DNA of 64,000 nucleotides from Helicobacter pylori. GTDB lineage: Bacteria > Campylobacterota > Campylobacteria > Campylobacterales > Helicobacteraceae. Positions 56,264 to 64,000 of this stretch are shown piece by piece (position 1 is the first letter of the stretch; every line of letters starts with the position of its first letter). Both the position numbers and the translations under genes were made by a program. Where the stretch lies: contig NZ_CP011486.1 in the NCBI RefSeq assembly GCF_001653455.1, forward strand, positions 1,116,001 through 1,180,000. The letters are read 5' to 3'. The notes under the pieces are model-generated. The model saw only the letters and a list, made by a program, of their open reading frames with translations. It did not search any database and was not told where the DNA came from.

Positions 56264-56348
<85 letters not shown>

Positions 56349-56375
56349 AAAAATTTTGCAAAATAACATTTTAAC

Positions 56376-56451
56376 TGGAGCTGGCTAAGGGACTTGAACC
56401 CCCGACCTGCTGCTTACAAGGCAGCTGCTCTACCAACTGAGCTAAGCCAGC
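56376..56451 (-). tRNA. tRNA-Thr (TGT)
   Basis: Acceptor GCTGGCT with AGCCAGC, D arm AGCTCAGTTGGTAGAGC, anticodon loop CTTGTAA, T arm CGGGGGTTCAAGTCCCTT, and encoded CCA. First gene of the tRNA-tuf transcript. Confidence 0.95.
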
Positions 56452-56569
56452 ACAAATTAAATAAATCAAAGACTTGGGATTATAGCAGTTTTATGCTTAA
56501 CTTGTCAAGAAATAGCACTAAAAGGCTCAATCACTCTCACACAACGCTAGAGCATGGTTAAATTTTAGC

Positions 56570-56575
56570 TATAAT
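56570..56575 (+). promoter_or_regulatory. -10 box of wzk
   Basis: TATAAT with TTTTAGC in front, 59 bases upstream of the wzk ATG. The leader of about 50 bases contains a weak GGAC ribosome binding site. Confidence 0.5.
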
Positions 56576-56633
56576 CTAGCTCAATTTGGCTTAACATAGC
56601 TCAAGCTTATTAGAATTTACGGACACTTAAATT

Positions 56634-58370
56634 ATGGCAAGAAAAAAACATAAAATTCCTACTTTAAAATATTTTTTGCGTTCTTTAAAGCAAATCTATA
56701 TGCTCATCACTTTCAAGGAAAAAATGGTTTTTTTCCTGCTTGTGTTGATGGCCGTTTTCTCTTCTTTTGTGGAAGTGATGTCCCTTACGCTCCTTATGCC
56801 TTTTATCACTCTCGCTTCTGATCCTAACAGGGCTTTAGATGATAAAGATTGGAAAATGGTCTATGATTTTTTCCATTTTTCATCTCCCGTTCGTCTGATG
56901 TATTTCTTTAGTTTTTGCTTGGTGGGGATTTATTTGTTCAGGATGTTTTATGGGGTGTCTTTCACCTATTTAAAAGGGCGTTTTTCACACAAAAAAGCTT
57001 ATCGCATCAAGCAACAACTTTTTTTACAGCACATCAAAAGCAACTACCTCTCCCACCTTAACCATAATTTAGACTCTTTAAGAGACATTATCAACAATAA
57101 AGCAGAAAGCATGTTTGCGAGCTTTAACGCTTTTTTGAATTTACTCACTGAATTGACCGTGATCGTTTTTTTCTATTCCACGCTATTAATCACTAACTGG
57201 AAGCTAACGCTTGTATTCACTCTAATCATCTCTATACAAATTTTTATTATCACTAAAAAAATCACCGTTCTTATCCAAAAAAAGGGTGAAATAGCGGCAA
57301 AATCTAGAGCGCAAACGCTTAAAGTTTTTTCCAAATTTTTCAGCAATTTCAAAATCACTAAACTCAAAGACAACCACGAAGAAGCCCACAAGCTCTTTGG
57401 CGAAAATAGCCGTAAAGCCCATGACACTGAGATCATTTATTCCACTTTGCAAGTAGTTCCTAGGTATTCATTAGAAACGGTGGGTTTTAGCTTGTTGATT
57501 TTAGCGGTCGCTTACATTTTGTTTAAATACGGCGAAGCTAAAATGGTGCTTCCTACCATTTCTATGTATGCTCTAGCGCTTTATCGCACGCTCCCTTCTG
57601 TAACTGGCGTTTTGAATCAATACAATGAAATCGCTTACAACCAGCTTGCGACCAACATTGTTTTTAAAAGCCTTTCTAAAACCATTGAGCAAGAGGATTT
57701 AGCCCCTTTAGACTTTCATAAAAAAATCACTCTTAAAAACATTTCTTTCGCTTACAAATCAAAACACCCGGTTTTAGAGGGTTTTAACCTCACCATTCAA
57801 AAAGGCCAAAAAGTCGCTCTTATAGGCCATAGCGGGTGCGGGAAATCCACGCTAGCGGATATTATTATGGGGCTTACCTACCCTAAAAGTGGGGAAATTT
57901 TCATTGACAACACCCTTTTAACCAAAGAAAATATACGATCATGGCGTAAAAAAATAGGCTATATCCCCCAAAATATTTACCTTTTTGATGGCACTGTGGG
58001 GGATAATATCGCTTTTGGGAGTGCTATAGATGAAAAACGCTTGATTAAAGTGTGTAAAATGGCCCACATTTATGATTTTTTATGCGAGCATGAGGGGCTT
58101 AAAACCCAAGTGGGCGAAGGGGGTGCTAAGCTTAGCGGCGGTCAAAAACAACGCATAGGCATCGCAAGAGCCTTATACGATAACCCTGAAATTCTGGTTT
58201 TAGATGAAGCCACTTCGGCCCTAGACAATGAAACTGAGCGTAAAATCATGGATGAAATCTATCAAATCGCCAAAAATAAAACCCTAATCGTCATCGCCCA
58301 CCGCTTAAGCACGATTGAACGCTGTGAAGTCATCATTGATATGAGCAAACACAAAGAGCGACTCGGCTGA
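56634..58370 (+). CDS. wzk: ABC-type lipid-linked oligosaccharide flippase Wzk
   Basis: A 578-aa half-size ABC exporter: six membrane helices in the first 330 residues, then an ATPase domain with Walker A GHSGCGKST, signature LSGGQKQRIGIARAL, Walker B ILVLDEATSALD and switch His in IAHR. It resembles Campylobacter PglK. In H. pylori this gene was shown to flip undecaprenyl-linked O-antigen across the inner membrane in place of Wzx, which explains the old names MsbA/HetA-like. No glycosylation genes are next to it. It lies divergent to the tRNA cluster and convergent with the HAD gene six bases on. Confidence 0.88.
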   Translation: MARKKHKIPTLKYFLRSLKQIYMLITFKEKMVFFLLVLMAVFSSFVEVMSLTLLMPFITLASDPNRALDDKDWKMVYDFFHFSSPVRLMYFFSFCLVGIYLFRMFYGVSFTYLKGRFSHKKAYRIKQQLFLQHIKSNYLSHLNHNLDSLRDIINNKAESMFASFNAFLNLLTELTVIVFFYSTLLITNWKLTLVFTLIISIQIFIITKKITVLIQKKGEIAAKSRAQTLKVFSKFFSNFKITKLKDNHEEAHKLFGENSRKAHDTEIIYSTLQVVPRYSLETVGFSLLILAVAYILFKYGEAKMVLPTISMYALALYRTLPSVTGVLNQYNEIAYNQLATNIVFKSLSKTIEQEDLAPLDFHKKITLKNISFAYKSKHPVLEGFNLTIQKGQKVALIGHSGCGKSTLADIIMGLTYPKSGEIFIDNTLLTKENIRSWRKKIGYIPQNIYLFDGTVGDNIAFGSAIDEKRLIKVCKMAHIYDFLCEHEGLKTQVGEGGAKLSGGQKQRIGIARALYDNPEILVLDEATSALDNETERKIMDEIYQIAKNKTLIVIAHRLSTIERCEVIIDMSKHKERLG

Positions 58371-58376
58371 TTGGCT

Positions 58377-59045
58377 TCACTCTTTAGTAAAGCTTTGCAA
58401 ATCAAACCCCTTAAAGCTCTCTAAATACTTCCCTTGGTAGCCGTTTTGACCCACTAAATTTTTCAAAACCTCGCTGTTATAGCCTAAAAACGCTACTTCA
58501 TTAGCTTTAGCGCTTTCATAGTCATTGATGCTATCGCCTATCATTAGCATGCGGCTTGGGTTATAGGCGTATTTTTGAATGATATTAGCAATGATTTTAG
58601 GTTTATTGGGCGGGCTCCCTTCAACGCTCTTAAAATACTTGACGATCCCTAAAAACTCGCACAACACTTGCAATTCGCTATGCAAGGCCGCTGAAGCGAT
58701 ATGAAAAGCATGATTTTGATAATGTTTATCAATAAATGCCATCACTTCACTATTCAAATGCCCCCTATCAAAAAGCTTTTGCTCTATAATAGTGCCAAAC
58801 TCCAAAGCCAATCGCTCCACTTCTTCTTGAGCGATGGGGGTTTTTAAAATCTCGTTATAAAAGTATTGGATCTTTTCATTCCTTGAAATCCCTCCGCTTT
58901 GATAATGATAAACTTCAAATTGATTCAAACTCTCTTTATTGTCGTTTCCATGCTTTTGGAACAACGCCTTAAACCCTTCACTTTTTAAATGCATGCTATC
59001 AAAAATCACGCCATCAAAATCCCATAGAACCACTTCAAGCGCCAT
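58377..59045 (-). CDS. HAD-superfamily hydrolase
   Basis: A 222-aa phosphatase-like protein. Motif I WDFDGVIFDS (about residues 8-17) has the nucleophile Asp and the acid Asp. A helical cap of about 70 residues follows, then motif II with Ser/Thr in HIASAAL, the Lys of motif III, and motif IV MLMIGDSINDYESA. The pattern is that of phosphoglycolate phosphatase or beta-phosphoglucomutase-like enzymes; the substrate is not evident. The ATG at 59045 follows AAGGGGA and is preferred to a frame opening 12 codons earlier. Convergent with wzk. Confidence 0.82.
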   Translation of the reverse strand: MALEVVLWDFDGVIFDSMHLKSEGFKALFQKHGNDNKESLNQFEVYHYQSGGISRNEKIQYFYNEILKTPIAQEEVERLALEFGTIIEQKLFDRGHLNSEVMAFIDKHYQNHAFHIASAALHSELQVLCEFLGIVKYFKSVEGSPPNKPKIIANIIQKYAYNPSRMLMIGDSINDYESAKANEVAFLGYNSEVLKNLVGQNGYQGKYLESFKGFDLQSFTKE

Positions 59046-59242
59046 TGACTTCCCCTTTCTTATAGGTTTATTTGGTTTCATTTTACCTTATTTAAGCGAT
59101 TATTTTTATCATCGTTGGAGTGTTTGGATTGGTTTTGGATATAGGTAATAAAAAATGATCAAAGGTATTTTAAATTTGATAACACTCTATTGGAACAAAA
59201 CTTAAAAAAAAGAAGAAGCGGATTAAAAAAGATTATCGGTAA

Positions 59243-59329
59243 TGGTGCCGAAGGTCGGACTCGAACCGACACGAGATTGCTCCCACCAGATTTTGAGTCT
59301 AGCGTGTCTACCAATTCCACCACTTCGGC
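59243..59329 (-). tRNA. tRNA-Leu (CAA)
   Basis: Acceptor GCCGAAG with CTTCGGC, anticodon CAA, a long variable arm (GGTGGGAGCAATCTCGTG), T arm GTCGGTTCGAGTCCGAC and encoded CCA: a class II tRNA. About 50 bases separate it from the next leucine tRNA gene, which lies upstream in transcription. Confidence 0.95.
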
Positions 59330-59377
59330 GTATCATAAAGTTGGGATTATACCTACTTATTCCTTAAAAAAACTTAA

Positions 59378-59464
59378 TGGTGCACTGGGCGAGACTCGAA
59401 CTCGCACGAGATTGCTCCCACCACCCCCTCAAGATGGCGTGTCTACCAATTCCACCACCAGTGC
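59378..59464 (-). tRNA. tRNA-Leu (GAG)
   Basis: Acceptor GCACTGG with CCAGTGC, anticodon loop TTGAGGG, the same long variable arm as the neighbouring leucine tRNA, T arm GCGAGTTCGAGTCTCGC and encoded CCA. The two are partly identical and look like an old duplication with a changed anticodon. Confidence 0.95.
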
Positions 59465-59536
59465 TAAAAATTCAAAATAAGACAATATTATAGCTAAATC
59501 ATGCTTTTTAAGCAATGATTTAGCCCACCAAAACCC

Positions 59537-59854
59537 TTAACTCAAGAACGGGTTACTATAAATAGCGATAATAGCAAACACTAGAGTATAAATCACTTGC
59601 GCTTCAATCATCGCCATAGCCACGAACATGGTTGTGAGCAATTTACCGCCCACTCCTGGGTTTCTCGCTGTGCCTGTAATGGTCGCTGCGGCTGCATTCC
59701 CCATACCGATCGCCCCACCAAAAGCGGCAATCCCTAGACCGATCATCGCTCCTAAGATAGAATAAGATTGAACCATACTTATCCCACCCATTCCACCATC
59801 ATGAGCGAAAGCAACGCCCACTAAAGCCAGAAAAAATAACGCTAAAAATTTCAT
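59537..59854 (-). CDS. atpE: ATP synthase F0 subunit c
   Basis: Subunit c forms the rotating proton ring of ATP synthase. The 105-aa protein has the two-helix hairpin with the polar loop TARNPG and the proton-binding Glu in AMAMIEAQVIYTL. It is longer than the usual 75-85 residues because of an N-terminal hydrophobic segment that looks like a signal peptide (MKFLALFFLALVGVAFA followed by HDGG). The gene is apart from the other ATP synthase genes. ATG at 59854 behind GGAG; a few codons upstream in the same frame are not used. Confidence 0.95.
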   Translation of the reverse strand: MKFLALFFLALVGVAFAHDGGMGGISMVQSYSILGAMIGLGIAAFGGAIGMGNAAAATITGTARNPGVGGKLLTTMFVAMAMIEAQVIYTLVFAIIAIYSNPFLS

Positions 59855-59985
59855 TTTCGCACTCCGTTTCAAAGATTAAGCTTGATTTTTATTTCGAATC
59901 GTTCCTCTACTTTCAAAAACACAAGCAAGGACTTATTTTAATACAAACTAGCTTAAAATCTCTTTTAAAAACGCTCTTTTAAATT

Positions 59986-62052
59986 TTAAGCCAAATCCAA
60001 GGCGATTTTACCCTTATTGAAGCTAATGACCCTGCACCGAATGCTATCGCCTTCTTTTAAAGCCACTTGGCACCTCTCCATGTGTTGCTTTCTTAACAAG
60101 CCTTCACCCCCCTTAGGCAAGCTTAAAAACGCCCCAAAATCCACGATTCGTTTCACTTGAGCCTCTAACACCTCATCAATAGCGTATTGCTCCAATTCTT
60201 GATCTAAAGAATGCAAATAATTTAAAATAAATTCTTTAGTTTTTAAAACGCGCTCTTTATTCCCCATGATTTTCACTTCACCGCTCGGTTTATTCAAATC
60301 AATTTTAACTTCAAACTTTTCCACTATCTCTCTAATCACACGCCCCCCTTGACCAATAATTTCTATAATTTTATCCGGCGCGACATTAAAAGTTTCAGTC
60401 ATGGGCAAATGAGAAAAATTGATCACAATCTTTTCTTTCGCTTCATGCATGATTTTTAAAATATGTTCTCGCGCTCTTTTGGCTTGGAGTAAGGCCTGGT
60501 ATAAGATTTCTAATTGGATACCGCTCATTTTGGTATCCATTTGCATGGCCGTAATGCCTTCTAAATTCCCAGCAATCTTAAAGTCCATATCGCCTTCTGC
60601 GTCTTCTAAACCGCTAATATCGCTTAAAATGGCGTGATCTTGCCCTTCACTCACCATGCCCATAGCCACCCCAGCGACTAAACCATAGATCTCCACACCG
60701 CTTGCATAAAGGGCTAAAGAGCCTGCGCACACGCTCGCCATTGAGCTTGAACCATTGCTTTCTAAAATCTCAGAAACCAATCGTATCACCTGCTCTTTAT
60801 TTTTAATGCTTGTTTCTAAGGCTCTTTTGGCTAAATTCCCATGCCCTAATTCACGCCTTGAAGTCGCGCCAATAGAATTCGCTTCGCCCACGCAAAAAGG
60901 AGGGAAATTGTAATGGAACATGAATCGTTCTTTTATAGGGGTTTTATGCTCCAAACTTTCATGGGTTTGAGCGTCATTATCCGTGCCTAAAACCCCCACG
61001 ACCAGGCTTTGAGTTTGCCCCCTAGTGAATAAAATAGAGCTATGCGCCATAGGGAGCAAATCACTCTCTATAGAAATGGGTCGCACTTCTTCTAACGCGC
61101 GCTTGTCCGGGCGGATTTTATCCTTAATGATCATGCGCCTGATCTCAGTTTTTTTCACTTTTTCTAAAGACCATTCAATTTCTTCTAAACCAAATTCTGA
61201 GTGGGCTTCACTGATTTTTCTGGCAATTTCATTGAAAACATTTTCTCGCTCGCTCAAAGCAGAGCTTTCAATGCCTTTAATGATTTCATTAAAATACTGA
61301 TTTTTTAATAAATCTAACAGCCTTTCATTAAAAACTATCCCTTGACTCTCTTTAAAAAGGAGTTCGTTTTGATAAGGCGTAAAAGTTTCTTCATAAAGCG
61401 TGCAAGTTTCTTTCAAACTTTTTTGGGCTAATTCTAAAGCTTCCAACATTAGAGGCTCTTCTAAAGCGTTTAATTGTTGCCCCAAAGAGCGCATTTCTAT
61501 CATGTTCAAACTCTCTTTAGTGCCGGACACGAACAAATCCAAACTGGATTGATTCAAAAGGCTTGCACTAGGGTTAATGATAAATGCGTTATCAACCCTA
61601 GCGATCCTGCAAGCGCTCACGCTTTTAAAAGAAGCCACATGGGATAAAAAAAGAGCGGCTGAAGCGGCGTTCAAGGCAGAAACTTGCAAATCATTTTCAA
61701 TATCATGGCTTAAAACCATTAAAGTGATTTGCGTAGGGTAGCGGTAGTCTTTAGGGAATAAAGGGCGTAAAGTCCTATCTATGATCCTAGAAGTTAAGAT
61801 TTCAAAATCTTGCGCTCTGCCTTCTCGTTTGACAAAACCGCCAGGAATCTTACCGGCCGCATAAGATTTTTCTAAAAACTGCACCACTAAAGGCAAAAAA
61901 TCTTCGCTCACAGGCTCTCTCTCTACACACACGCTCGCTAAAATGATGGTTTTTCCTAAGCGGTATAAAAGAGAGCTAGTGGCTTGCTTGGCCACTTGTT
62001 TGAGGGCGAATTCTTCGGTTTTGTTAACAGAATTGATGGTGATAAAATCCAT
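59986..62052 (-). CDS. pnp: polynucleotide phosphorylase
   Basis: PNPase degrades RNA from the 3' end with phosphate. The 688-aa protein has the two RNase PH halves (the second with TRGQTQSLVVGVLGT and REIGHG-like RRELGHGNLAKRAL), then a KH domain (IIEIIGQGGRVIREIVE) and a C-terminal S1 domain ending GKIALDLA. These are about residues 1-540, 550-610 and 620-688. ATG start. The next gene upstream, the phosphoribosyltransferase-like gene, ends two bases before it, so the two are translated together. Confidence 0.97.
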   Translation of the reverse strand: MDFITINSVNKTEEFALKQVAKQATSSLLYRLGKTIILASVCVEREPVSEDFLPLVVQFLEKSYAAGKIPGGFVKREGRAQDFEILTSRIIDRTLRPLFPKDYRYPTQITLMVLSHDIENDLQVSALNAASAALFLSHVASFKSVSACRIARVDNAFIINPSASLLNQSSLDLFVSGTKESLNMIEMRSLGQQLNALEEPLMLEALELAQKSLKETCTLYEETFTPYQNELLFKESQGIVFNERLLDLLKNQYFNEIIKGIESSALSERENVFNEIARKISEAHSEFGLEEIEWSLEKVKKTEIRRMIIKDKIRPDKRALEEVRPISIESDLLPMAHSSILFTRGQTQSLVVGVLGTDNDAQTHESLEHKTPIKERFMFHYNFPPFCVGEANSIGATSRRELGHGNLAKRALETSIKNKEQVIRLVSEILESNGSSSMASVCAGSLALYASGVEIYGLVAGVAMGMVSEGQDHAILSDISGLEDAEGDMDFKIAGNLEGITAMQMDTKMSGIQLEILYQALLQAKRAREHILKIMHEAKEKIVINFSHLPMTETFNVAPDKIIEIIGQGGRVIREIVEKFEVKIDLNKPSGEVKIMGNKERVLKTKEFILNYLHSLDQELEQYAIDEVLEAQVKRIVDFGAFLSLPKGGEGLLRKQHMERCQVALKEGDSIRCRVISFNKGKIALDLA

Positions 62053-62054
62053 AT

Positions 62055-62759
62055 TTAATGTTCCTTTTTTAAATTGGGCGCATTGTTAGCGCCCAAGTAT
62101 TTTTCAATTTCTTCATTGCTCAATCGCTTGAGTTCTTTATAATGATGCTCCACAGAGACAAAACATTCAGGGCGATACACGCTAATCACCCCATCGCACA
62201 AACTTTCTAAGCCTTGAGCGACATTTTGCGCAAGAATGGGGGTTAAAATATAAATGTCTTGGCATTCTTTTTTCAAGCAAGTTTGCACGCCTAACCCTGC
62301 TCTAAACCCGGTTTCAATCCCCCTATCTACGATAAAAATATTTTTATCTTTTAAGCTTTTAATCGCATTGCCTTTGCGATACTGGTAAATGTGAGACAAA
62401 ATATCTTCTTCATAAGCCCGCTTGGCTTCCCCATAAACATAGTCTAAAGTGATGTCAAAGGAATTAATCAAACTTTCATTCATCACTATATCCATGCTTT
62501 CACTCACTAAAGCGATCTCGCATTTTGAGTTTAAGGGAGCTAGGATAGGTTCTAAAAAAAGTATATCATAAGTCGCTCCAAATTTTTGCGCCAAAGCGTG
62601 GGCTAAATACAAAGCGTTAAAACTCAAAGCGAGCATGATAGAGTCTTTTAAATCAATGTGGCGCGTGTGGATTTCATTGATCAATTTGTTCAAAGCGTCT
62701 TCTTCATTGATAAAATGCATGCTTTCAATATCAGTGATATGGCTAAAATCCGTATTCAA
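62055..62759 (-). CDS. phosphoribosyltransferase-like protein of unknown function
   Basis: A 234-aa soluble protein with a type I phosphoribosyltransferase fold pattern: strands and helices ending in KNIFIVDRGIETGFRAG near residues 148-164, which corresponds to the PRPP loop (usually V-D-D-G-x-x-T-G). The second acidic residue is replaced by Arg. Such proteins in other bacteria act on unknown substrates. The start is TTG at 62759 with AAGGAATAG at suitable distance; no ATG is found nearby. It lies between lptD and pnp with short spacing on both sides and is likely in one operon with them. Confidence 0.75.
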   Translation of the reverse strand: MNTDFSHITDIESMHFINEEDALNKLINEIHTRHIDLKDSIMLALSFNALYLAHALAQKFGATYDILFLEPILAPLNSKCEIALVSESMDIVMNESLINSFDITLDYVYGEAKRAYEEDILSHIYQYRKGNAIKSLKDKNIFIVDRGIETGFRAGLGVQTCLKKECQDIYILTPILAQNVAQGLESLCDGVISVYRPECFVSVEHHYKELKRLSNEEIEKYLGANNAPNLKKEH

Positions 62760-62772
62760 ATCTATTCCTTTT

Positions 62773-64000
62773 TTACTTACGCTGTAAGGAGCGGTAAGTT
62801 ACATTGGTTTTAGTGATCGGTGAAAAATCTAATTCTAGCTTAACATAGTTATTTTCAAACACTCTTATAGGTTGGTTAGGATCGCCGGTGAGAATAGGGC
62901 GTCGTTGGTTGACAAATTTAAAGCCAATCCCAAAACAACGGATTTTTTTGTAAATCCCTACATTCCAGTTTAACACCACATTATTTCTAATATCATAACC
63001 CACATCTGCACTCATGGAAAAATAACCAAAGTCGTTGCTAAAACCCGCTTTCAAATAATCCGCAGGATTTTCTACGATGCTATTAATCCCACTGCTAAAA
63101 TTGTTTTTTAAAAAATAAGAGAGGTTAAAGCTTAAAAATTTGCGTTGGTAATTAGCGTTCACAGAGATTTCTTCTAAGCGGTTTTGATAAAATGAATAAA
63201 AGACATTCCCAAAGATATTCAATCCTGTTAAGGGCGAAAACCCGATCTTGCTTTCTAAAGGCATTCTAAAGGGCGAAACTTTATCATCAAGATTGATGAG
63301 TTGCGATATTTTAAAATACAACAACTCCTGCCCCCCTAAACCATAAAGGTATTGCGTTAGGGTTAAATCCACTGTCTTATTGCTCGCATTGATAGGTAAA
63401 ATGCTGTTAGGATTCCACACGGAGTCATACAAACGCCCTTGATAATCATAATCCCTTAATAAAGGCGAAGTGTAGCTGTTTAAGGCTTGCGCGCTCAAAG
63501 CATACATGTCTTGAGAAAATAAGCCATTTTTAAAAGTGTAGTAAGGGATGTTAAAAATCGCTTCCAATTGGATCGTGTGGAAAAGTTTGTTGTATTCTCT
63601 AGCCAAATCCGTATTGACATACATGGAAAAATTTGACGACACAAAATTCCCAAATTCCCTTGATTCATTAGGAATGCTTGGCACATAAGATCTTTTAGAT
63701 TGCATTAAAGCCACATTAGACAATTGGAGATCATTCCAAAGCCCTAAGGACAAATACTTTTTAAACAAAGAAAATTGCAAACCCACCGGGACATTCAAAG
63801 CGTTTTGCACATAGCCATAGCCAATCTCTCTTGCGGTGTTTCTAAATTGATAATCCACTGAATACAATAAATTTCTAAAATACAAAGAATTTAAATATTT
63901 ATGGTATTGCAAATTAGGGACAGATTGGAAAGTGCGGTTGTTGTTGATTTTGTTTAAGTTTAAAAAATACTTGATATTCAAGCCGTAGTAATTGTTTTCT
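62773..64000 (-). CDS. lptD: LPS-assembly outer membrane protein LptD (partial, 5' end outside)
   Basis: The frame runs out of the window at base 64000, so only the C-terminal 409 residues are seen. They form amphipathic beta-strands with many aromatic ends, as in the LptD barrel, which inserts LPS into the outer leaflet together with LptE. Segments such as LGLWNDLQLSNVALM and FNLSYFLKNNFSSG alternate in the way of barrel strands. An in-frame TTG at 63981 could mislead an ORF caller into a false start. The remembered order in H. pylori, lptD (imp/ostA) upstream of HP1214, supports the name. Confidence 0.8.
   Translation of the reverse strand, partial: ENNYYGLNIKYFLNLNKINNNRTFQSVPNLQYHKYLNSLYFRNLLYSVDYQFRNTAREIGYGYVQNALNVPVGLQFSLFKKYLSLGLWNDLQLSNVALMQSKRSYVPSIPNESREFGNFVSSNFSMYVNTDLAREYNKLFHTIQLEAIFNIPYYTFKNGLFSQDMYALSAQALNSYTSPLLRDYDYQGRLYDSVWNPNSILPINASNKTVDLTLTQYLYGLGGQELLYFKISQLINLDDKVSPFRMPLESKIGFSPLTGLNIFGNVFYSFYQNRLEEISVNANYQRKFLSFNLSYFLKNNFSSGINSIVENPADYLKAGFSNDFGYFSMSADVGYDIRNNVVLNWNVGIYKKIRCFGIGFKFVNQRRPILTGDPNQPIRVFENNYVKLELDFSPITKTNVTYRSLQRK

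Noticed and set aside
59190-59480. 96-codon ORF reading GRTRTDTRLLPP and similar repeats
   Set aside because: The repeats in the peptide come from the two tRNA-Leu genes on the other strand. This is a well-known false ORF type.

Overview
The window is almost certainly Helicobacter pylori, or a very close gastric relative. The base composition is AT-rich. It carries a fused rpoB-rpoC gene, HopQ- and Hof-type outer membrane genes, a Wzk-type lipid flippase and an AapA1/IsoA1 type I toxin-antitoxin locus. From memory, the gene order follows HP1158 to HP1216 of strain 26695. It differs in at least one place: nothing resembling the cysE-iceA-hpyIM (HP1208-HP1210) locus lies between the HAD hydrolase gene and the tRNA-Leu pair.

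Layout. 1-9 kb: the end of proC, a class III Fic enzyme, ybeY, flavodoxin, a DedA protein, ccoS, a YpdA/TrxR-like flavoprotein, an MFS exporter, pgi and a broken hof gene. 9.4-15.3 kb: cstA, a polar amino-acid ABC transporter (two permeases, ATPase, lipoprotein) and a small secreted protein. 15.7-24.5 kb: glucose/galactose transporter, purine permease, hopQ between two aapA-type loci (one intact, one decayed), the deoD-deoB-nupC nucleoside salvage operon and tRNA-Met. 24.6-31.7 kb: a run of transporters (YajR-like MFS, CPA2 antiporter, MATE, SotB-like), a TtcA-family tRNA thiolase and a periplasmic alpha-carbonic anhydrase. 31.8-33.6 kb: an orphan 606-codon gene with what looks like a phage-type domain. 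33.8-38.9 kb: asd-hisS, waaF, a repeat-containing small secreted protein and an aldo-keto reductase.

39.4-56.5 kb is a long minus-strand gene-expression block. In transcription order it reads tRNA-Thr, tRNA-Tyr, tRNA-Gly, tRNA-Thr, tuf, rpmG, tRNA-Trp, secE, nusG, rplK, rplA, rplJ, rplL, rpoBC, rpsL, rpsG, fusA. 56.6-64 kb: wzk, a HAD hydrolase, two tRNA-Leu genes, atpE, pnp, a phosphoribosyltransferase-like gene and the start-truncated (by the window edge) lptD.

Most of the window is conserved core. The parts that deserve attention are: a compound intergenic repeat family with paired G-rich and C-rich arms at five places; the decayed aapA locus that keeps its antisense promoter and lies in direct orientation with aapA1 on the other side of hopQ; the orphan 606-aa gene; the doubly inactivated hof gene with tandem repeats at its end; and an apparently leaderless MFS gene. 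Coordinates and motifs were read by eye. Family assignments rest on recognised motifs and remembered homologues, and no searches were run.
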